A stretch of DNA of 64,000 bases from assembly GCA_937887565.1 (NCBI GenBank), contig CALABS010000064.1, positions 1-64,000 of the forward strand. Reading direction: 5' to 3'. A model generated the notes under the pieces. It had not been told where the DNA came from, searched no databases, and saw nothing but the letters and a program-made list of their open reading frames with translations. This document shows positions 43,964 through 53,398 of this stretch, piece after piece. This DNA is from an uncultured Rhodospirillaceae bacterium (lineage in GTDB: Bacteria > Pseudomonadota > Alphaproteobacteria > Rhodospirillales > Magnetospirillaceae). A program made the translations under genes and the position numbers. Numbering within the stretch: the stretch's first letter is position 1; the number at the start of each line of letters is the position of its first letter.

Positions 43964-45356
43964 CGCCCGGCGTGCGCCGGAGCACTACGACATCTTCTTC
44001 GTATCCGTGGGATCGACACGCTACGCGGCGTCATCGTCCGCGGATGCTAAGGGACTTGGCGACATCCGCGGCGCCAACAAGAGCGCACGGCTGGTAGCAC
44101 AGCTTCTGGAAAGGGCTGGCAGCCGCTTCGGGATCACGCTCACATCCGATTCCGAACGCGTCCGCTATGTCGGTCGAATCGATGTGGAGCGGGCGCTCGA
44201 CCGGATGCTGGCAGAGATCCGCGCGCGCGGTCCCCGTCGCCCCCTCCTTGTCTTCTACGTCGCCGGGCATGGCCTTTCCGAAGGTGTCGGCTGGAACCAT
44301 TTCACCATCCCTGGAAATCTAGTCCTGGCGAACGACCGGACCCGGCAGGACATAGAGACGCTGGCCGGGATGACGCTGCACGCGGCCGCGCTGGTGGATC
44401 GTCTCAATAGAACGAGGATGCCTTACCTCGTCCTTCTCGACACCTGCTACGAGGCCGAAGCGCGCGACTTTGCGCCCGGCGTCCTCACCGGAACCGCCGT
44501 TGAAAGCCTGCGCGCGGTGGCCGGCGTGCTGCGCGCCATCAATGAATTCCGCCAGCCGCATCCAGTGCTCTTCTCGACGCAGCCGGGTACAGTTGCGTCC
44601 ACTGTGCCCGACCCTTACGAACCGAATGCGGCACTGCCGGTCGCGCCGCTGGCACGTCGCCTCGCCATCGTATTCGACCGCGCGTCGGCTTCCGGCCGGG
44701 GATTAACGCTTGCTGGATTGGTGCGGGCAATGTCCGACCCGTCCGTCGACCCCATCGCCGGCCCGGCCGTCACGCGGGCGGAGAGAGTAGACGACCGGAT
44801 ACCGTTTCTGCCGGTAGGCCCACAAGCCGCCGGTAGTACCGAACACCGGCTCGGCAGTACGGAGGGCGTATCAGTGTGCTGCACTGCCGCAGCTCCGTCG
44901 GAGCCTGCATCCATCGAGCGGGCGGCGTCCGGCCGGATCGACATGACCGGCTCCGCCGGGGAGTTCATCACCGAAGGCAGGCGTGTGACACTGAGGGCGC
45001 CGCCAGCGTCCATGATGCTGACACAGCATTCGCCAGGACGCGCATCAATAGAGGTGCAGGATGACACCGGCGTATGGACCCTGGCGTTCGGCACACCTGA
45101 TGGCGGGCCGATGACGGCGCGGTCCTACGACGCAGCACAGCGCTTCCATTTCGAGGATCCCGGTCGACCGGGGCTCAGCGTCTCCGGAATGGCGCGCGGC
45201 TGTAATTCGGTCAAGGGGCAATTCACGGTTGAGCGGGTCCGATACGGTAGCGATGGGATACTGGCTGAGCTGTCGGCTCGCTTTACCCAGACCTGTGATA
45301 ACCTCCCTGCGACGCTTCACGGCACGCTGGTGCTGACAACGGAGGTTGGACGATAG
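43890..45356 (+). CDS. Exported caspase-like (C14) peptidase with C-terminal beta domain
   Basis: 488-residue protein: signal peptide (about 1-26, ending SSANA), then a caspase-like domain (31-300) with the His/Cys dyad His127 (LVFYVAGHGLS) and Cys186 (YLVLLDTCYEAE). A C-terminal region (about 370-488) is beta-rich and repeat-free. An exported caspase homologue is unusual. Substrates and activation are unknown. GGAGG lies 6 bp before the ATG at 43890; ATG 43911 is an alternative. It overlaps the membrane-protein gene upstream and is followed by a broken membrane gene. Confidence 0.78.
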   Translation: MAARVRAMAGLSILLVIITWCSSANARRAPEHYDIFFVSVGSTRYAASSSADAKGLGDIRGANKSARLVAQLLERAGSRFGITLTSDSERVRYVGRIDVERALDRMLAEIRARGPRRPLLVFYVAGHGLSEGVGWNHFTIPGNLVLANDRTRQDIETLAGMTLHAAALVDRLNRTRMPYLVLLDTCYEAEARDFAPGVLTGTAVESLRAVAGVLRAINEFRQPHPVLFSTQPGTVASTVPDPYEPNAALPVAPLARRLAIVFDRASASGRGLTLAGLVRAMSDPSVDPIAGPAVTRAERVDDRIPFLPVGPQAAGSTEHRLGSTEGVSVCCTAAAPSEPASIERAASGRIDMTGSAGEFITEGRRVTLRAPPASMMLTQHSPGRASIEVQDDTGVWTLAFGTPDGGPMTARSYDAAQRFHFEDPGRPGLSVSGMARGCNSVKGQFTVERVRYGSDGILAELSARFTQTCDNLPATLHGTLVLTTEVGR

Positions 45357-45373
45357 CTCTCCTGGTTGCGCAG

Positions 45374-45758
45374 ATGGCTTTGCTTCCAGTCTACCTGAGA
45401 GCATTCCTGGGAGAGGACGCGGCCATCTTCGTCCAGGTCAGCCCATTCGTGCATGCGTTCGTCTGGCTGATCGCGGTACCGCTCCTGCTGGCCGCCGTGC
45501 AACTTTTGAGCGCACGTAACCGAACCGTGGAGCGCGTAGCGGCGGGGCTAGGGCTTCTGCCTGTACCCGCGACGGCGCTGATCCTGTTCGTCGTCATCGC
45601 TGCTACCGCAACTCGGGCCAGCTTTGGGCGATGCCCTGCGCGTGGGGCCGATCTACGTTGCCTTCGCCGTTGCCGCGCCGCTGGTCGGGTGGGGAGTGGG
45701 ACGTCTGTTCCGTTTCAATACGCTCGGCGACCGGGCTCTGGCGTTTAGCGCGCCATAC
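45374..45758 (+). pseudogene. Multi-pass membrane protein gene, frameshifted and fused to an integrase tail
   Basis: Frame from ATG 45374 encodes three hydrophobic helices (FVHAFVWLIAVPLLLAAV; ATALILFVVIAATA). One extra G in the TTTGGGC at 45624-45628 shifts the frame; the next frame continues sensibly (DALRVGPIYVAFAVAAPLVGWGVGRLFRF). At about 45758 homology to a membrane protein ends and a recombinase tail begins. It was probably the fourth gene of the caspase operon. Confidence 0.55.
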
Positions 45759-45890
45759 GGCCACCTGCTGGGGCACACCCAGGTCCAGACGACGGCCCGC
45801 TACGCTCACCTCGAGACCGATCCAATCAGGGCCGCCGCCGACAAGGTGGCGGAGGCCATTGCGGTCGCCTTCACCCGTCCACCCAAGAAG
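45759..45890 (+). pseudogene. C-terminal relic of a tyrosine recombinase
   Basis: GHLLGHTQVQTTARYAHLET followed by DPIRAAADKVAEAIA matches the last 40 residues of the intact integrase at 54503 (LLGHTQVQTTARYAHLAADP), including the catalytic Tyr, but nothing upstream of the last motif is present. It marks an old integration or deletion joint. Confidence 0.85.
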
Positions 45891-46098
45891 GACGATGCAG
45901 CGAAAGCGACATCAGACTCGCGCCACTGGCGGCCACAGTATTCAACACCAGCAGATCGCGAGCCAACATCAGCCGGTCACCGGCGGGCACTATTCCGGGT
46001 TCGGCGAACCCGCAGGCTCGCCGAGGCGCAGCGCACCATTGCGTTGAGCATGCCCTTGAAGACGTCGACCGAGACCTTCTGCATCGCTGCGATCGGGG
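45891..46098. other. Gap between integrase relic and metalloprotease gene
   Basis: About 200 bp, open in several frames but with no recognisable gene, repeat or terminator. Confidence 0.35.
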
Positions 46099-48018
46099 TC
46101 AGGAGCCCTCGCCATGGCACATCTTGAACATCCGGTCGCGTGGAACTAGGTCCGTGCCGCTGCGCTCCCAAAAGCGTCCACCGGCGGCACTTTCGAGGAA
46201 TGCCTGCTGGCGCATCAGCCGCCGGCTGCTGAGCACGCTCTTGACGATGGCGTAGCGGACGGCCCCACGCGGATCGAGGATCACCGTCGCTCCGCCCAGG
46301 AAGGCAAAGGTGCATCCCGGTCCGCGAACAAGCCGGCGCTGGGTAATCTCGCCCACCAGATCGAACAGGATCTGCCCGTCCGGACCGATCCGGCGTGCCG
46401 AACGGATCGACTGGATGACCGGCGGTTCGACCCTGTCCCTGCCAAGGAGCGAATCGCCCGGAGAAGCCAAGCCGAAGGATGCCATGCCTTCGGGTGAGGT
46501 GACCAGCCGGCCGAGAGCGCGTGCCTGACGGACCAGTTCGTCCGCATCCGCCGGCCGGCCCGGATCGCCGTCAAAGGCGAGGTGGCGAAACGCCAAGTCC
46601 GGTTGTGCCGGCAGGTCAGGGTCGGGGGCTTGCCAGAGAAGCGCATCTTCCGCCAGACCCGGGACGTCGGGCGGGATGATGCCGCGCCGGCGGAACGCAT
46701 CGATCCACGCCTCCCGGTAGGCGTGCGGATCGTCGGGGACCAACTCGTAGTCCGCGGTGATGACGGCGCGCAGGAACTCACCGAACTCCAGATCGACCGG
46801 CGGGCAATAGTCGATGGCGCGGATGCAGATGGTCAGGAACTGGTCGGCAAGCTGGCCCGCCTCCTCGGCGAGCACGGCCTTCAGCTCGTGCGGCAACTCC
46901 CCGCTGACGATGCCGGTTCCCCCGGTCGCCAGCCGCACATAGCGGCTCGTCTTGTGCCGGAAGACCGTCAGGAACGCCTCGAAGACGGCGGCCACGAGCA
47001 GCGCCCCGCGCTCGTGCGGTTCGGTCCCGGCCTTGTGATACTGGGGCGGAACGCCGTCGGGATCGACGAGGTCGATGGCCCGGCGCAACGGGCCGTTCCG
47101 GCCGGTCGCGTCGCCGAACTGCCGGGCCAGGCCGAGCAGCAGCTTGGAGAGCGCCAGTTCCCCGCGCGCCGAAGCGACCGCCGCCTCGACCACCGTCCGG
47201 TAGGAGAAATGGAGGAACAGCGCCACGAGGTCGGCGAAGGCTTCGTGAAAGGCCAGGACATCCGGCCCCGTCGGGACGGTGAAGGAGGATCGCAGCCCGT
47301 CGAGCAGGGCGTGGGTGGCCTCGTGGGCGACGATGTCGTGCGACAGGGCCGTGAAGACGTGCCCCTGATCGACCGTTCCGCCGTCCACCGACCGGCGGTC
47401 GGGGAAATAGCCGAAGACGATGCGGCCCTCGTCCCGGTCGTAATAGGCGTTGCGCATCACGCCGCCGTGCGGACACAGGACCAGACGCGTCCGTCCGTCC
47501 TCGTCCACCCGGTCGATCGCCCAGGCGACGTCACGGCCCAGTGCCCGCCGGAACACCGCGTATGTCAGGCTGCAGACCGCGTAGGCCATCTGCTGGTGGA
47601 ATTCCGGATCGGTGACGGAGGGGGAGCGTCCGTTGCGGATCAGATTGGCCGGGCTGTCCAGATCCACGGACCGGTAGCGCCGTCCGTCGGCATCCTCCGG
47701 CAGCACGCGGAACAGCCGGCCGGCCGGGCCTTTCTCCAACGGTTCATAAGGCACGTTGACGACGGCGATCGCCCCATCCAGCCGGGAAGCCGCCGGGTCC
47801 AGCGAGAAGATCCGCAGCGGCCGGTACACGGGATCGTCGCGCGACCGCTCATACGGGCGTGTCCGCTGTGCCGTCACGACGCGCGTGCCGATTTCGAAGC
47901 GCTCTGCCATGCCGTGCCGCCGCAGCGGGGGCGGCTCGGGGGAACCGCCGCCACGGCTCTGGGCCGTGGCCGCCACGGCCTGTGGGGTTGTCGGACTGCT
48001 GCGTGCCGGGTCGGCCAT
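46099..48018 (-). CDS. Zinc metalloprotease (gluzincin/M4-like), third gene of the hydrolase-caspase operon
   Basis: 639-residue protein without a signal peptide. The catalytic segment is AHEATHALLDG (HEATH at 232-236), with a probable third ligand in FHEAFADLVALF (Glu259), as in thermolysin-like gluzincins. The region before it (YYDRDEGRIVFGYF) also fits. The C-terminal ~250 residues are unassigned. ATG 48018 follows GGAGG and begins 7 bp after the caspase-fusion stop, so the two are co-transcribed. It could be activated by the caspase or act on the same target; no data. Confidence 0.75.
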   Translation of the reverse strand: MADPARSSPTTPQAVAATAQSRGGGSPEPPPLRRHGMAERFEIGTRVVTAQRTRPYERSRDDPVYRPLRIFSLDPAASRLDGAIAVVNVPYEPLEKGPAGRLFRVLPEDADGRRYRSVDLDSPANLIRNGRSPSVTDPEFHQQMAYAVCSLTYAVFRRALGRDVAWAIDRVDEDGRTRLVLCPHGGVMRNAYYDRDEGRIVFGYFPDRRSVDGGTVDQGHVFTALSHDIVAHEATHALLDGLRSSFTVPTGPDVLAFHEAFADLVALFLHFSYRTVVEAAVASARGELALSKLLLGLARQFGDATGRNGPLRRAIDLVDPDGVPPQYHKAGTEPHERGALLVAAVFEAFLTVFRHKTSRYVRLATGGTGIVSGELPHELKAVLAEEAGQLADQFLTICIRAIDYCPPVDLEFGEFLRAVITADYELVPDDPHAYREAWIDAFRRRGIIPPDVPGLAEDALLWQAPDPDLPAQPDLAFRHLAFDGDPGRPADADELVRQARALGRLVTSPEGMASFGLASPGDSLLGRDRVEPPVIQSIRSARRIGPDGQILFDLVGEITQRRLVRGPGCTFAFLGGATVILDPRGAVRYAIVKSVLSSRRLMRQQAFLESAAGGRFWERSGTDLVPRDRMFKMCHGEGS

Positions 48019-48025
48019 CGGGATG

Positions 48026-50383
48026 TCAGCCTCCCATCGCTTCGAGCAGGTCGGCGAGGCGCCGAAGCTGCGCCACGGCACCCCCACCCTGTGCACCGCC
48101 AGCCCCACCCCAGGACGCCGCTCCGGCGGTGCGGCCGCCGGCCTGCTGGGCGGCGGCGAACAGCGGCTGGCCACGGGCCGCGGCGGTGCAATAGAGGCCG
48201 GGATGCTGGCGTGGGACGGTGCCGAACGCCCGGGTCACCCGGTCCAGGAAGGTCTCGTTGCTCAATCCCGCCGGGTCGTCCTGAAGAATCCGCGTGGCGT
48301 GGCGGGTGAAATCGCCTTGACCGTCGTTCTCGTAGGCGACTTCGGTGGACAGGCAGGCGGTGAACACGACCTCGCGCATGGTGTCGCGCCCCCGCGAAAA
48401 CGCGAACGCTGGCGGCGCACCGGCACCGGCGCGGAACCGCCGGTGTGCCGCGATCATGTCGGGAGTCGCCCGCATGTACCGCACCCGTTCGCCGGGCCGG
48501 CTCCGCCCCGAAAGGCCGGGTCCGACGGCGAAGCGTGAAATGGTGCCGGAATGGCAGCAATCGATGAAGCAGGTCAGGGCGACGCCGTCCGGCAACCGGT
48601 CGAAGACGCCGCCGATGTCATCGTCGATGACGAAGGCTCCGGTTGCATAGTCGATCGGGCACAGGGCCTCGTCCAGGCCGGGAGAGTCGCCGGCCGCCTC
48701 GTCCCCGTTCAGGTCGGGCACCTGGGTGCCGTGGCCGGAGTACTGGAAGACGACGCTGTCGCCCGGGCGGCTGGCCGACACGAGGTCGCGCAGCGCGCGC
48801 AGGATGTTGCCGGCGGTTCCCTGCTCGTCCAGCAGCATGACCGGCGGCTCGAAGCCGGCACGCTGCAGCGTCTGCCCCCACAGGCGGGTGTCGGCCACGC
48901 AGCCGAACAGTGGCGCGTCCCGATAGCGGTCGACCCCCACGCACAAGGCCCGCCGCCGGCCCGGTCCGGCCGGGCGGGCGGGCGGGACAGGCAGCCAGCC
49001 CACGCCGTCGGGCGGCGGGAAGGCGGTGGGGCCGGTGGCGGTCGCCGTTTCGGATTCCAACACGAAGCGCAGGTGCTCCGGCAGGTCGAACTGCCCCTGC
49101 CAGGAGACCAAAGCCCGTTCCTGCGCTTCGGCCGGAAACTCGGCGATGACGTCGGTGTCGCGCAGGCCACACACCCGGCGCAGCACGCTGTTCATCGTCG
49201 GGGCATCGTTGTCGAAGCCCCCGTGCGAGCGGGACCAGGACGCCGACCGGCCGGTCCGGTCGTCGGTCGTCGCCCACACGACGTCGGCGCGGCCGGGAGG
49301 CTTGCCCCCCAGCCCGAACAGGGCCGGCAGGTCGCGGTCGGCGCGCAAGCTGACCTCGAGGCCCAGAATGGGTACCCTCTCCTCCGGCTCCAGGGCGTGG
49401 TGGATGAGGTAGAGCAGCGACTTGTGGTATATCCCGGCGCAGGTGTCGGCCAGTTCCAGGTCCTTGCGCATGGTGAAGACGGCCAGATGGCCGATGCCGG
49501 GCCGCAGGCTCCGTGCGGCGCCCGGCGATGCGGGGGCCTGTGTCAATTGCTCCTTGAAGCTGTCCACGCGGATGGCCGGTGCCAGGAAGGTGAGGGTGCG
49601 GAACTCCGGTACGCCCTGTTCAAGGCAGGCCGGAACGAAGTGCGCCTGGAAGATGGCGCCGGCGCTGTGACCGACCGCATGCACCTCGACGTCACCGGCG
49701 TTCGCCTCGCAGAACGCCTTGAGCTTTTCCGCCACGTAGAAGGCGCCGCCGTCCGGCTTGTCGACGGCGCGCTCGGCGCTGCGTTTCATGCTCGACCAGA
49801 TGTCCAGCCCGCCCAGCGCCCGCGCCATGGCCTCGATGACGGGGTCGGTGGTGTAGTCCCACAGGTCGCGTGTGGCGGGTCGGGCGACGGCGCGGGACCG
49901 GGAGAGAAGTTGCCCGATGGCTTCGAACAGCCCGGTTTTCCAGATGAAGAACAGGGGATAGACATGGTTGCCCATCCACCATCCGGCCTGGTTGCGCGCC
50001 ATGATCAGGGCGTTCCTTTGGGAAACCAGCCCGCCATGGGCGTAGAAGAGGACGCGCAGCTTGTCCTTGCGTGTCCGGGCCGCGTCGAGCGCCTTGGGCA
50101 GGGATTCGGCAAAGATGGCATCGACGTCCTCCCGGCTGGTGGTGAACCCGTCGCCGTCCAGGAAACGTCCTTGTTCGAGGCAGATCAGATGGGGACGCAG
50201 CTTCATGACGTCCTCGGGGGTGATATCGCCCGATGATCCCGTACCGCCGCGGGACGATGCGGTGGATGTGGCGTCGTCACCGCCGTCGGTCCCATGATCG
50301 AGGGCTGAATCCGGAAACGGCGAGTCCGTGGTTTCGGGAAGGGTATCCTGAGTCCGTCCCTTCTTTCCTGTTCCGGATGGCAT
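48026..50383 (-). CDS. Alpha/beta-hydrolase-caspase (C14) fusion protein
   Basis: 785-residue two-enzyme protein without a signal peptide. A disordered Ser/Thr/Gly-rich N-terminus (1-52) precedes an alpha/beta-hydrolase domain (about 105-400) with nucleophile Ser240 (VHAVGHSAGAIF) and candidate His387 (SHGGFDND). A caspase domain (about 478-740) has His551 (FQYSGHGTQVP) and Cys610 (CFIDCCHSG). A Gly/Ala-rich tail follows. The ATG at 50383 has GGAGG 7 bp upstream. It lies between a lipase-like and a protease gene on the same strand. Metacaspase-like substrate preference (Arg/Lys) is a family expectation only. Confidence 0.85.
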   Translation of the reverse strand: MPSGTGKKGRTQDTLPETTDSPFPDSALDHGTDGGDDATSTASSRGGTGSSGDITPEDVMKLRPHLICLEQGRFLDGDGFTTSREDVDAIFAESLPKALDAARTRKDKLRVLFYAHGGLVSQRNALIMARNQAGWWMGNHVYPLFFIWKTGLFEAIGQLLSRSRAVARPATRDLWDYTTDPVIEAMARALGGLDIWSSMKRSAERAVDKPDGGAFYVAEKLKAFCEANAGDVEVHAVGHSAGAIFQAHFVPACLEQGVPEFRTLTFLAPAIRVDSFKEQLTQAPASPGAARSLRPGIGHLAVFTMRKDLELADTCAGIYHKSLLYLIHHALEPEERVPILGLEVSLRADRDLPALFGLGGKPPGRADVVWATTDDRTGRSASWSRSHGGFDNDAPTMNSVLRRVCGLRDTDVIAEFPAEAQERALVSWQGQFDLPEHLRFVLESETATATGPTAFPPPDGVGWLPVPPARPAGPGRRRALCVGVDRYRDAPLFGCVADTRLWGQTLQRAGFEPPVMLLDEQGTAGNILRALRDLVSASRPGDSVVFQYSGHGTQVPDLNGDEAAGDSPGLDEALCPIDYATGAFVIDDDIGGVFDRLPDGVALTCFIDCCHSGTISRFAVGPGLSGRSRPGERVRYMRATPDMIAAHRRFRAGAGAPPAFAFSRGRDTMREVVFTACLSTEVAYENDGQGDFTRHATRILQDDPAGLSNETFLDRVTRAFGTVPRQHPGLYCTAAARGQPLFAAAQQAGGRTAGAASWGGAGGAQGGGAVAQLRRLADLLEAMGG

Positions 50384-50433
50384 GACGTCCTCCCTGTCGC
50401 TGTTTCTTTGTGGGTGGGGTTTGGAGTCGTTGC

Positions 50434-51723
50434 TCACGAACCGCCGACGACTGAAACAACGGCCTCGTCGGAGGCGGCAGCCGGCGTCCCGGAGAAGACG
50501 AGCCGGTATGGTCCGTTGCGGCCGGGCATTTTGACCGCGAGCTTCACATGATCGACGGCCTCGCCCGACGCGACCGGCACGGTTGCGACGGCTTGGTTCG
50601 AAGCCATCGGGACGAGGGTCAGGGTACCCTCGACGATGGCCTTCCCCGGGAAGACCGACAGCACCACGGGAAGAACCGTGCCGGGGCGCACCGACCGCCA
50701 TGCCGGGAAAGCCTGCACCAGCGGTGCCGGTGCGTCGAGGGTGCGGGGAAGGGGCGCCCCGAGCAGGCGGCCCACATAGTCCAGCACGCCGGCGTGGCAC
50801 AGGAACCCCATGTGGTCCGCCCGCAGCCGAAGATGCCTGGCGTCGTCCAGGTCGGGCGGGTTGGCGCTCGTTGCGGGGACGGTGCCGTCGCCGGCGGCCG
50901 CGACGGTCGGTTCGACCTTGCCGTCGCTGCGGATCCGCATCGCGGTGATGGTTTCGAAGCCCTCGCCGTACAGGAGGTGGTATGTGACCCCGGCCGGCGC
51001 TTTGAAGGGAACGAGTGTCGCGTGGAAGGCGCGGACCGCATCGATCCCGGCCGCCTTGAGCACGATGGTCCGTTGTTCCGCGGCGGTGTACAGGTCGGGG
51101 GCCGTCCCGGCACCGTGTTCGTAGCAGTCGTACCCCGGAGCGGGCAGCAACTGATAGCCGCTGGGGTATCGTTCCGGGTGGCTACCCAGCCGTTTCATGT
51201 TGGCAGCCGGCAGGATGACGCAGTTGATGCCGCTGCGCCCGAGCAGGCGCAGCAGCGCCAGCGGCGCCCCCCGGTGCGGCACGGCCGCGGCCACGAAATG
51301 TTTGATTCGCGGGAACCAGGGACGGCCGGTGAAGTGGCCGCTTTCCAGCATCCAGCGGGCGACCAGACCGCCCATGCTGTGCGCGACGAGCACGATGTCC
51401 TCGCCGGGTGGCGCGCGATCCAGCAACGCCGCCAGATCGGATGCCAGAGCGCTCAGTTCCTTGCGCCAGTCATAATCGAAGGTCGTCACGCCGACACCGG
51501 CCAGCGTGGCGAGGAAGTCAAGAAGCGGCCCGTAGACGTTCCCGGCGCAGGCGACATGGCGGATCGCCTTTTTCGGCCGGGTGTTCGCGTCGAGCAGCAG
51601 GTCGACCAATTCGTCGTTGCTGATCGCCGGGCCGCTTCGCATGCCCGGCGGCCAGATGATTCCGTGCGCCGGGTTTTCCATCGAGACGCCCATGATGCCA
51701 GGAAGCAGGACAACGTGTGGCAT
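50434..51723 (-). CDS. LCAT/PGAP1-like alpha/beta-hydrolase (lipase-like), first gene of the hydrolase-caspase operon
   Basis: 429-residue cytoplasmic hydrolase with N-terminal LLPGIMGV, nucleophile Ser116 (LVAHSMGGLVARWML), Asp279 in AAGDGTVP and His304 in RADHMGF: a complete triad in LCAT/lipase order. The C-terminal ~90 residues form an Ig-like beta domain. Probable substrates are lipids or esters. GGAGG precedes the ATG. 50 bp separate it from the caspase-fusion gene. The divergent gene at 51889 encodes an esterase-like beta-propeller. Confidence 0.82.
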   Translation of the reverse strand: MPHVVLLPGIMGVSMENPAHGIIWPPGMRSGPAISNDELVDLLLDANTRPKKAIRHVACAGNVYGPLLDFLATLAGVGVTTFDYDWRKELSALASDLAALLDRAPPGEDIVLVAHSMGGLVARWMLESGHFTGRPWFPRIKHFVAAAVPHRGAPLALLRLLGRSGINCVILPAANMKRLGSHPERYPSGYQLLPAPGYDCYEHGAGTAPDLYTAAEQRTIVLKAAGIDAVRAFHATLVPFKAPAGVTYHLLYGEGFETITAMRIRSDGKVEPTVAAAGDGTVPATSANPPDLDDARHLRLRADHMGFLCHAGVLDYVGRLLGAPLPRTLDAPAPLVQAFPAWRSVRPGTVLPVVLSVFPGKAIVEGTLTLVPMASNQAVATVPVASGEAVDHVKLAVKMPGRNGPYRLVFSGTPAAASDEAVVSVVGGS

Positions 51724-51821
51724 GCGTACCTCCGGAGTGTGGATCGGATCCGTACGACAGGCATGAATAGGTTTCTGGCTTTATAAATCCCGCATCGCGT
51801 GCTTTTCTCCACCTGATCAGC

Positions 51822-51850
51822 TTGACGTGATAATGTTTCCTGCACAATCT
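51822..51850 (+). promoter_or_regulatory. Candidate sigma-70-like promoter of the beta-propeller gene
   Basis: TTGACG (51822-51827), 17-bp spacer, CAATCT (51845-51850), 38 bp before the start at 51889, in the AT-richer divergent region. Confidence 0.45.
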
Positions 51851-51888
51851 GCTTTTGATGCGTGCAATCCGCCAAGTGGAGTTCTGGG

Positions 51889-53052
51889 ATGGCTGGGACA
51901 TCCCGCCGTATGCCGATGTCCGGTAGCTTTCTAGCAAAGGCTGCCGTTTTGCTATCAAGCATCGTGGCCGCCCAGGGCTGCGGGTTGCTGCCGCCGTCCG
52001 CTGCGGATGTCGAGACCGCGCATTGGAACTGGCCTTGCGAGGCCCTGGGACCGATCCCTGGGCCGGAGGACATCGCCCTCGACCAAGGAAACGGTATCGC
52101 CTACGTCTCCTCGACCGACCGGCTCGCGGTGGACGGACGGGCGAAGCCTGTGGCTGCCGACGGGTCTCCCGGTCGGATCTACCGGATCGACTTGAAGGCC
52201 GATCCGCCCAAGGTGGACGACGTGACGCCCGCCGCCGATGGGCGGGATTTCCTGCCGCAGGGGATCGACCTTCTCGATGACGGGATGGAGCGCCGTCTGT
52301 TCGTGGTCAACCGTCGGCAGGCGCGGGACGGCGGGATCTGCGGTGGAGGCGGCGAGGTCCAGATTCTCTCCGTTCCGACCGACGCCAGTCCCATGCGCCG
52401 CGTGAAGACGATTCGCGACGGCCGGCTCACCGATCCGAACGACGTGGTGGCGGTCGGCGGCGATGCGTTTTATGCCACCAACTCGACCGACGCCGGGTCA
52501 TGCATCGGGCAGACCTTGGGTATCCTGTTCGCCCGGACGGGCGGTCGCGTCCTTTATCACGGCAGCGACGGCTTTCATAACGTTGCAGGGCCGATCGAGC
52601 ACGCCAACGGCATCGCCGCCGACCGGATGGCGCGGCGCCTGTTCGCGGGTTCGACCATTGATGGCCGGATCCATTCCTATGAATGGAAGGGGGAAGGTCC
52701 CGCGCAGCCGGACGGCAGGCCACCGGTCGCGGTCGGCATGCATGCAGACAACCTGTTCCGGATCTCCGATGGCTCGCTGCTGGTGGCCGCACACCCCAGT
52801 TTGCTCCGCTTCTTTCTCTACGCGCGCGGCATGGTCGATACCGCTGCAACCCGAGTGCTGCATATCACGCCGGGCGCCGACGGCCGTCAAACCGTTCGGG
52901 AAATCTTCGCGGACGACGGCACGCGGCTGTCCGCTGGCAGCTCGGCGGTGCTGTACGAGAACGGGGATGGCTCGCGACGGCGGTTGCTCATCGGCGCGGT
53001 CCACGCTGATCACCTGCTCGTCTGCAAAGGCGACGGCCGCGAGCGGCCATGA
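51889..53052 (+). CDS. SMP-30/paraoxonase-like beta-propeller protein, exported
   Basis: 387-residue protein: N-terminal signal (about 10-33, LAKAAVLLSSIVAAQGC, possibly a weak lipobox), then a six-bladed propeller like arylesterase/SMP-30 (GPEDIALDQGNGIAYVSSTD, LFVVNRR, DPNDVVAVGGDAFYATN, EHANGIAAD). Asn/Asp-containing turns fit calcium-dependent lactonase or esterase sites. Starts at 51862 and 51910 are also possible; 51889 has GTGGAG upstream. Divergent from the hydrolase-caspase operon, a hint of shared regulation. Confidence 0.72.
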   Translation: MAGTSRRMPMSGSFLAKAAVLLSSIVAAQGCGLLPPSAADVETAHWNWPCEALGPIPGPEDIALDQGNGIAYVSSTDRLAVDGRAKPVAADGSPGRIYRIDLKADPPKVDDVTPAADGRDFLPQGIDLLDDGMERRLFVVNRRQARDGGICGGGGEVQILSVPTDASPMRRVKTIRDGRLTDPNDVVAVGGDAFYATNSTDAGSCIGQTLGILFARTGGRVLYHGSDGFHNVAGPIEHANGIAADRMARRLFAGSTIDGRIHSYEWKGEGPAQPDGRPPVAVGMHADNLFRISDGSLLVAAHPSLLRFFLYARGMVDTAATRVLHITPGADGRQTVREIFADDGTRLSAGSSAVLYENGDGSRRRLLIGAVHADHLLVCKGDGRERP

Positions 53053-53072
53053 CCGACGCATGCTTCAAATCA

Positions 53073-53213
53073 GCCCGTCAGGTTCAGCGCTTCCTGTCCG
53101 TCCACGATCCGATCGCTAACCTTTTCGACCGCCGTCGCGGCCACCGCTCTGCCGTCGATTACCGCGCCACTCGAGCCCAGGCCTTCGCTGTCTGGGCCGA
53201 AAGCGCTGGTGCA
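53073..53213 (+). pseudogene. IS6-family transposase C-terminal relic
   Basis: About 47 codons (RQVQRFLSVHDPIANLFDRR and SAVDYRATRAQAFAVWAE) match the end of IS6/IS240-type transposases (RFLS.H..I.N.F..RRH..SA..YR..R..AF..W). The rest of the element is absent. The remaining gap to 53398 holds nothing else seen. Confidence 0.6.
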
Positions 53214-53398
53214 CCGTTGATCATCAAGGGGCTCGGTTTTCAAAGCCAGGCAGGATTGCATGGCTTCCGCCACACAGCCCTGCTTAGGAGAGTGTGCCGT
53301 AGCGCCTTGGGGACAACAGGTTTGTGTGGCCATCGATAGGCTCCCGATATGTTATGATCGTGGTCACAACGTCCTCGCCACTCCGCAAGGCGCCTATC

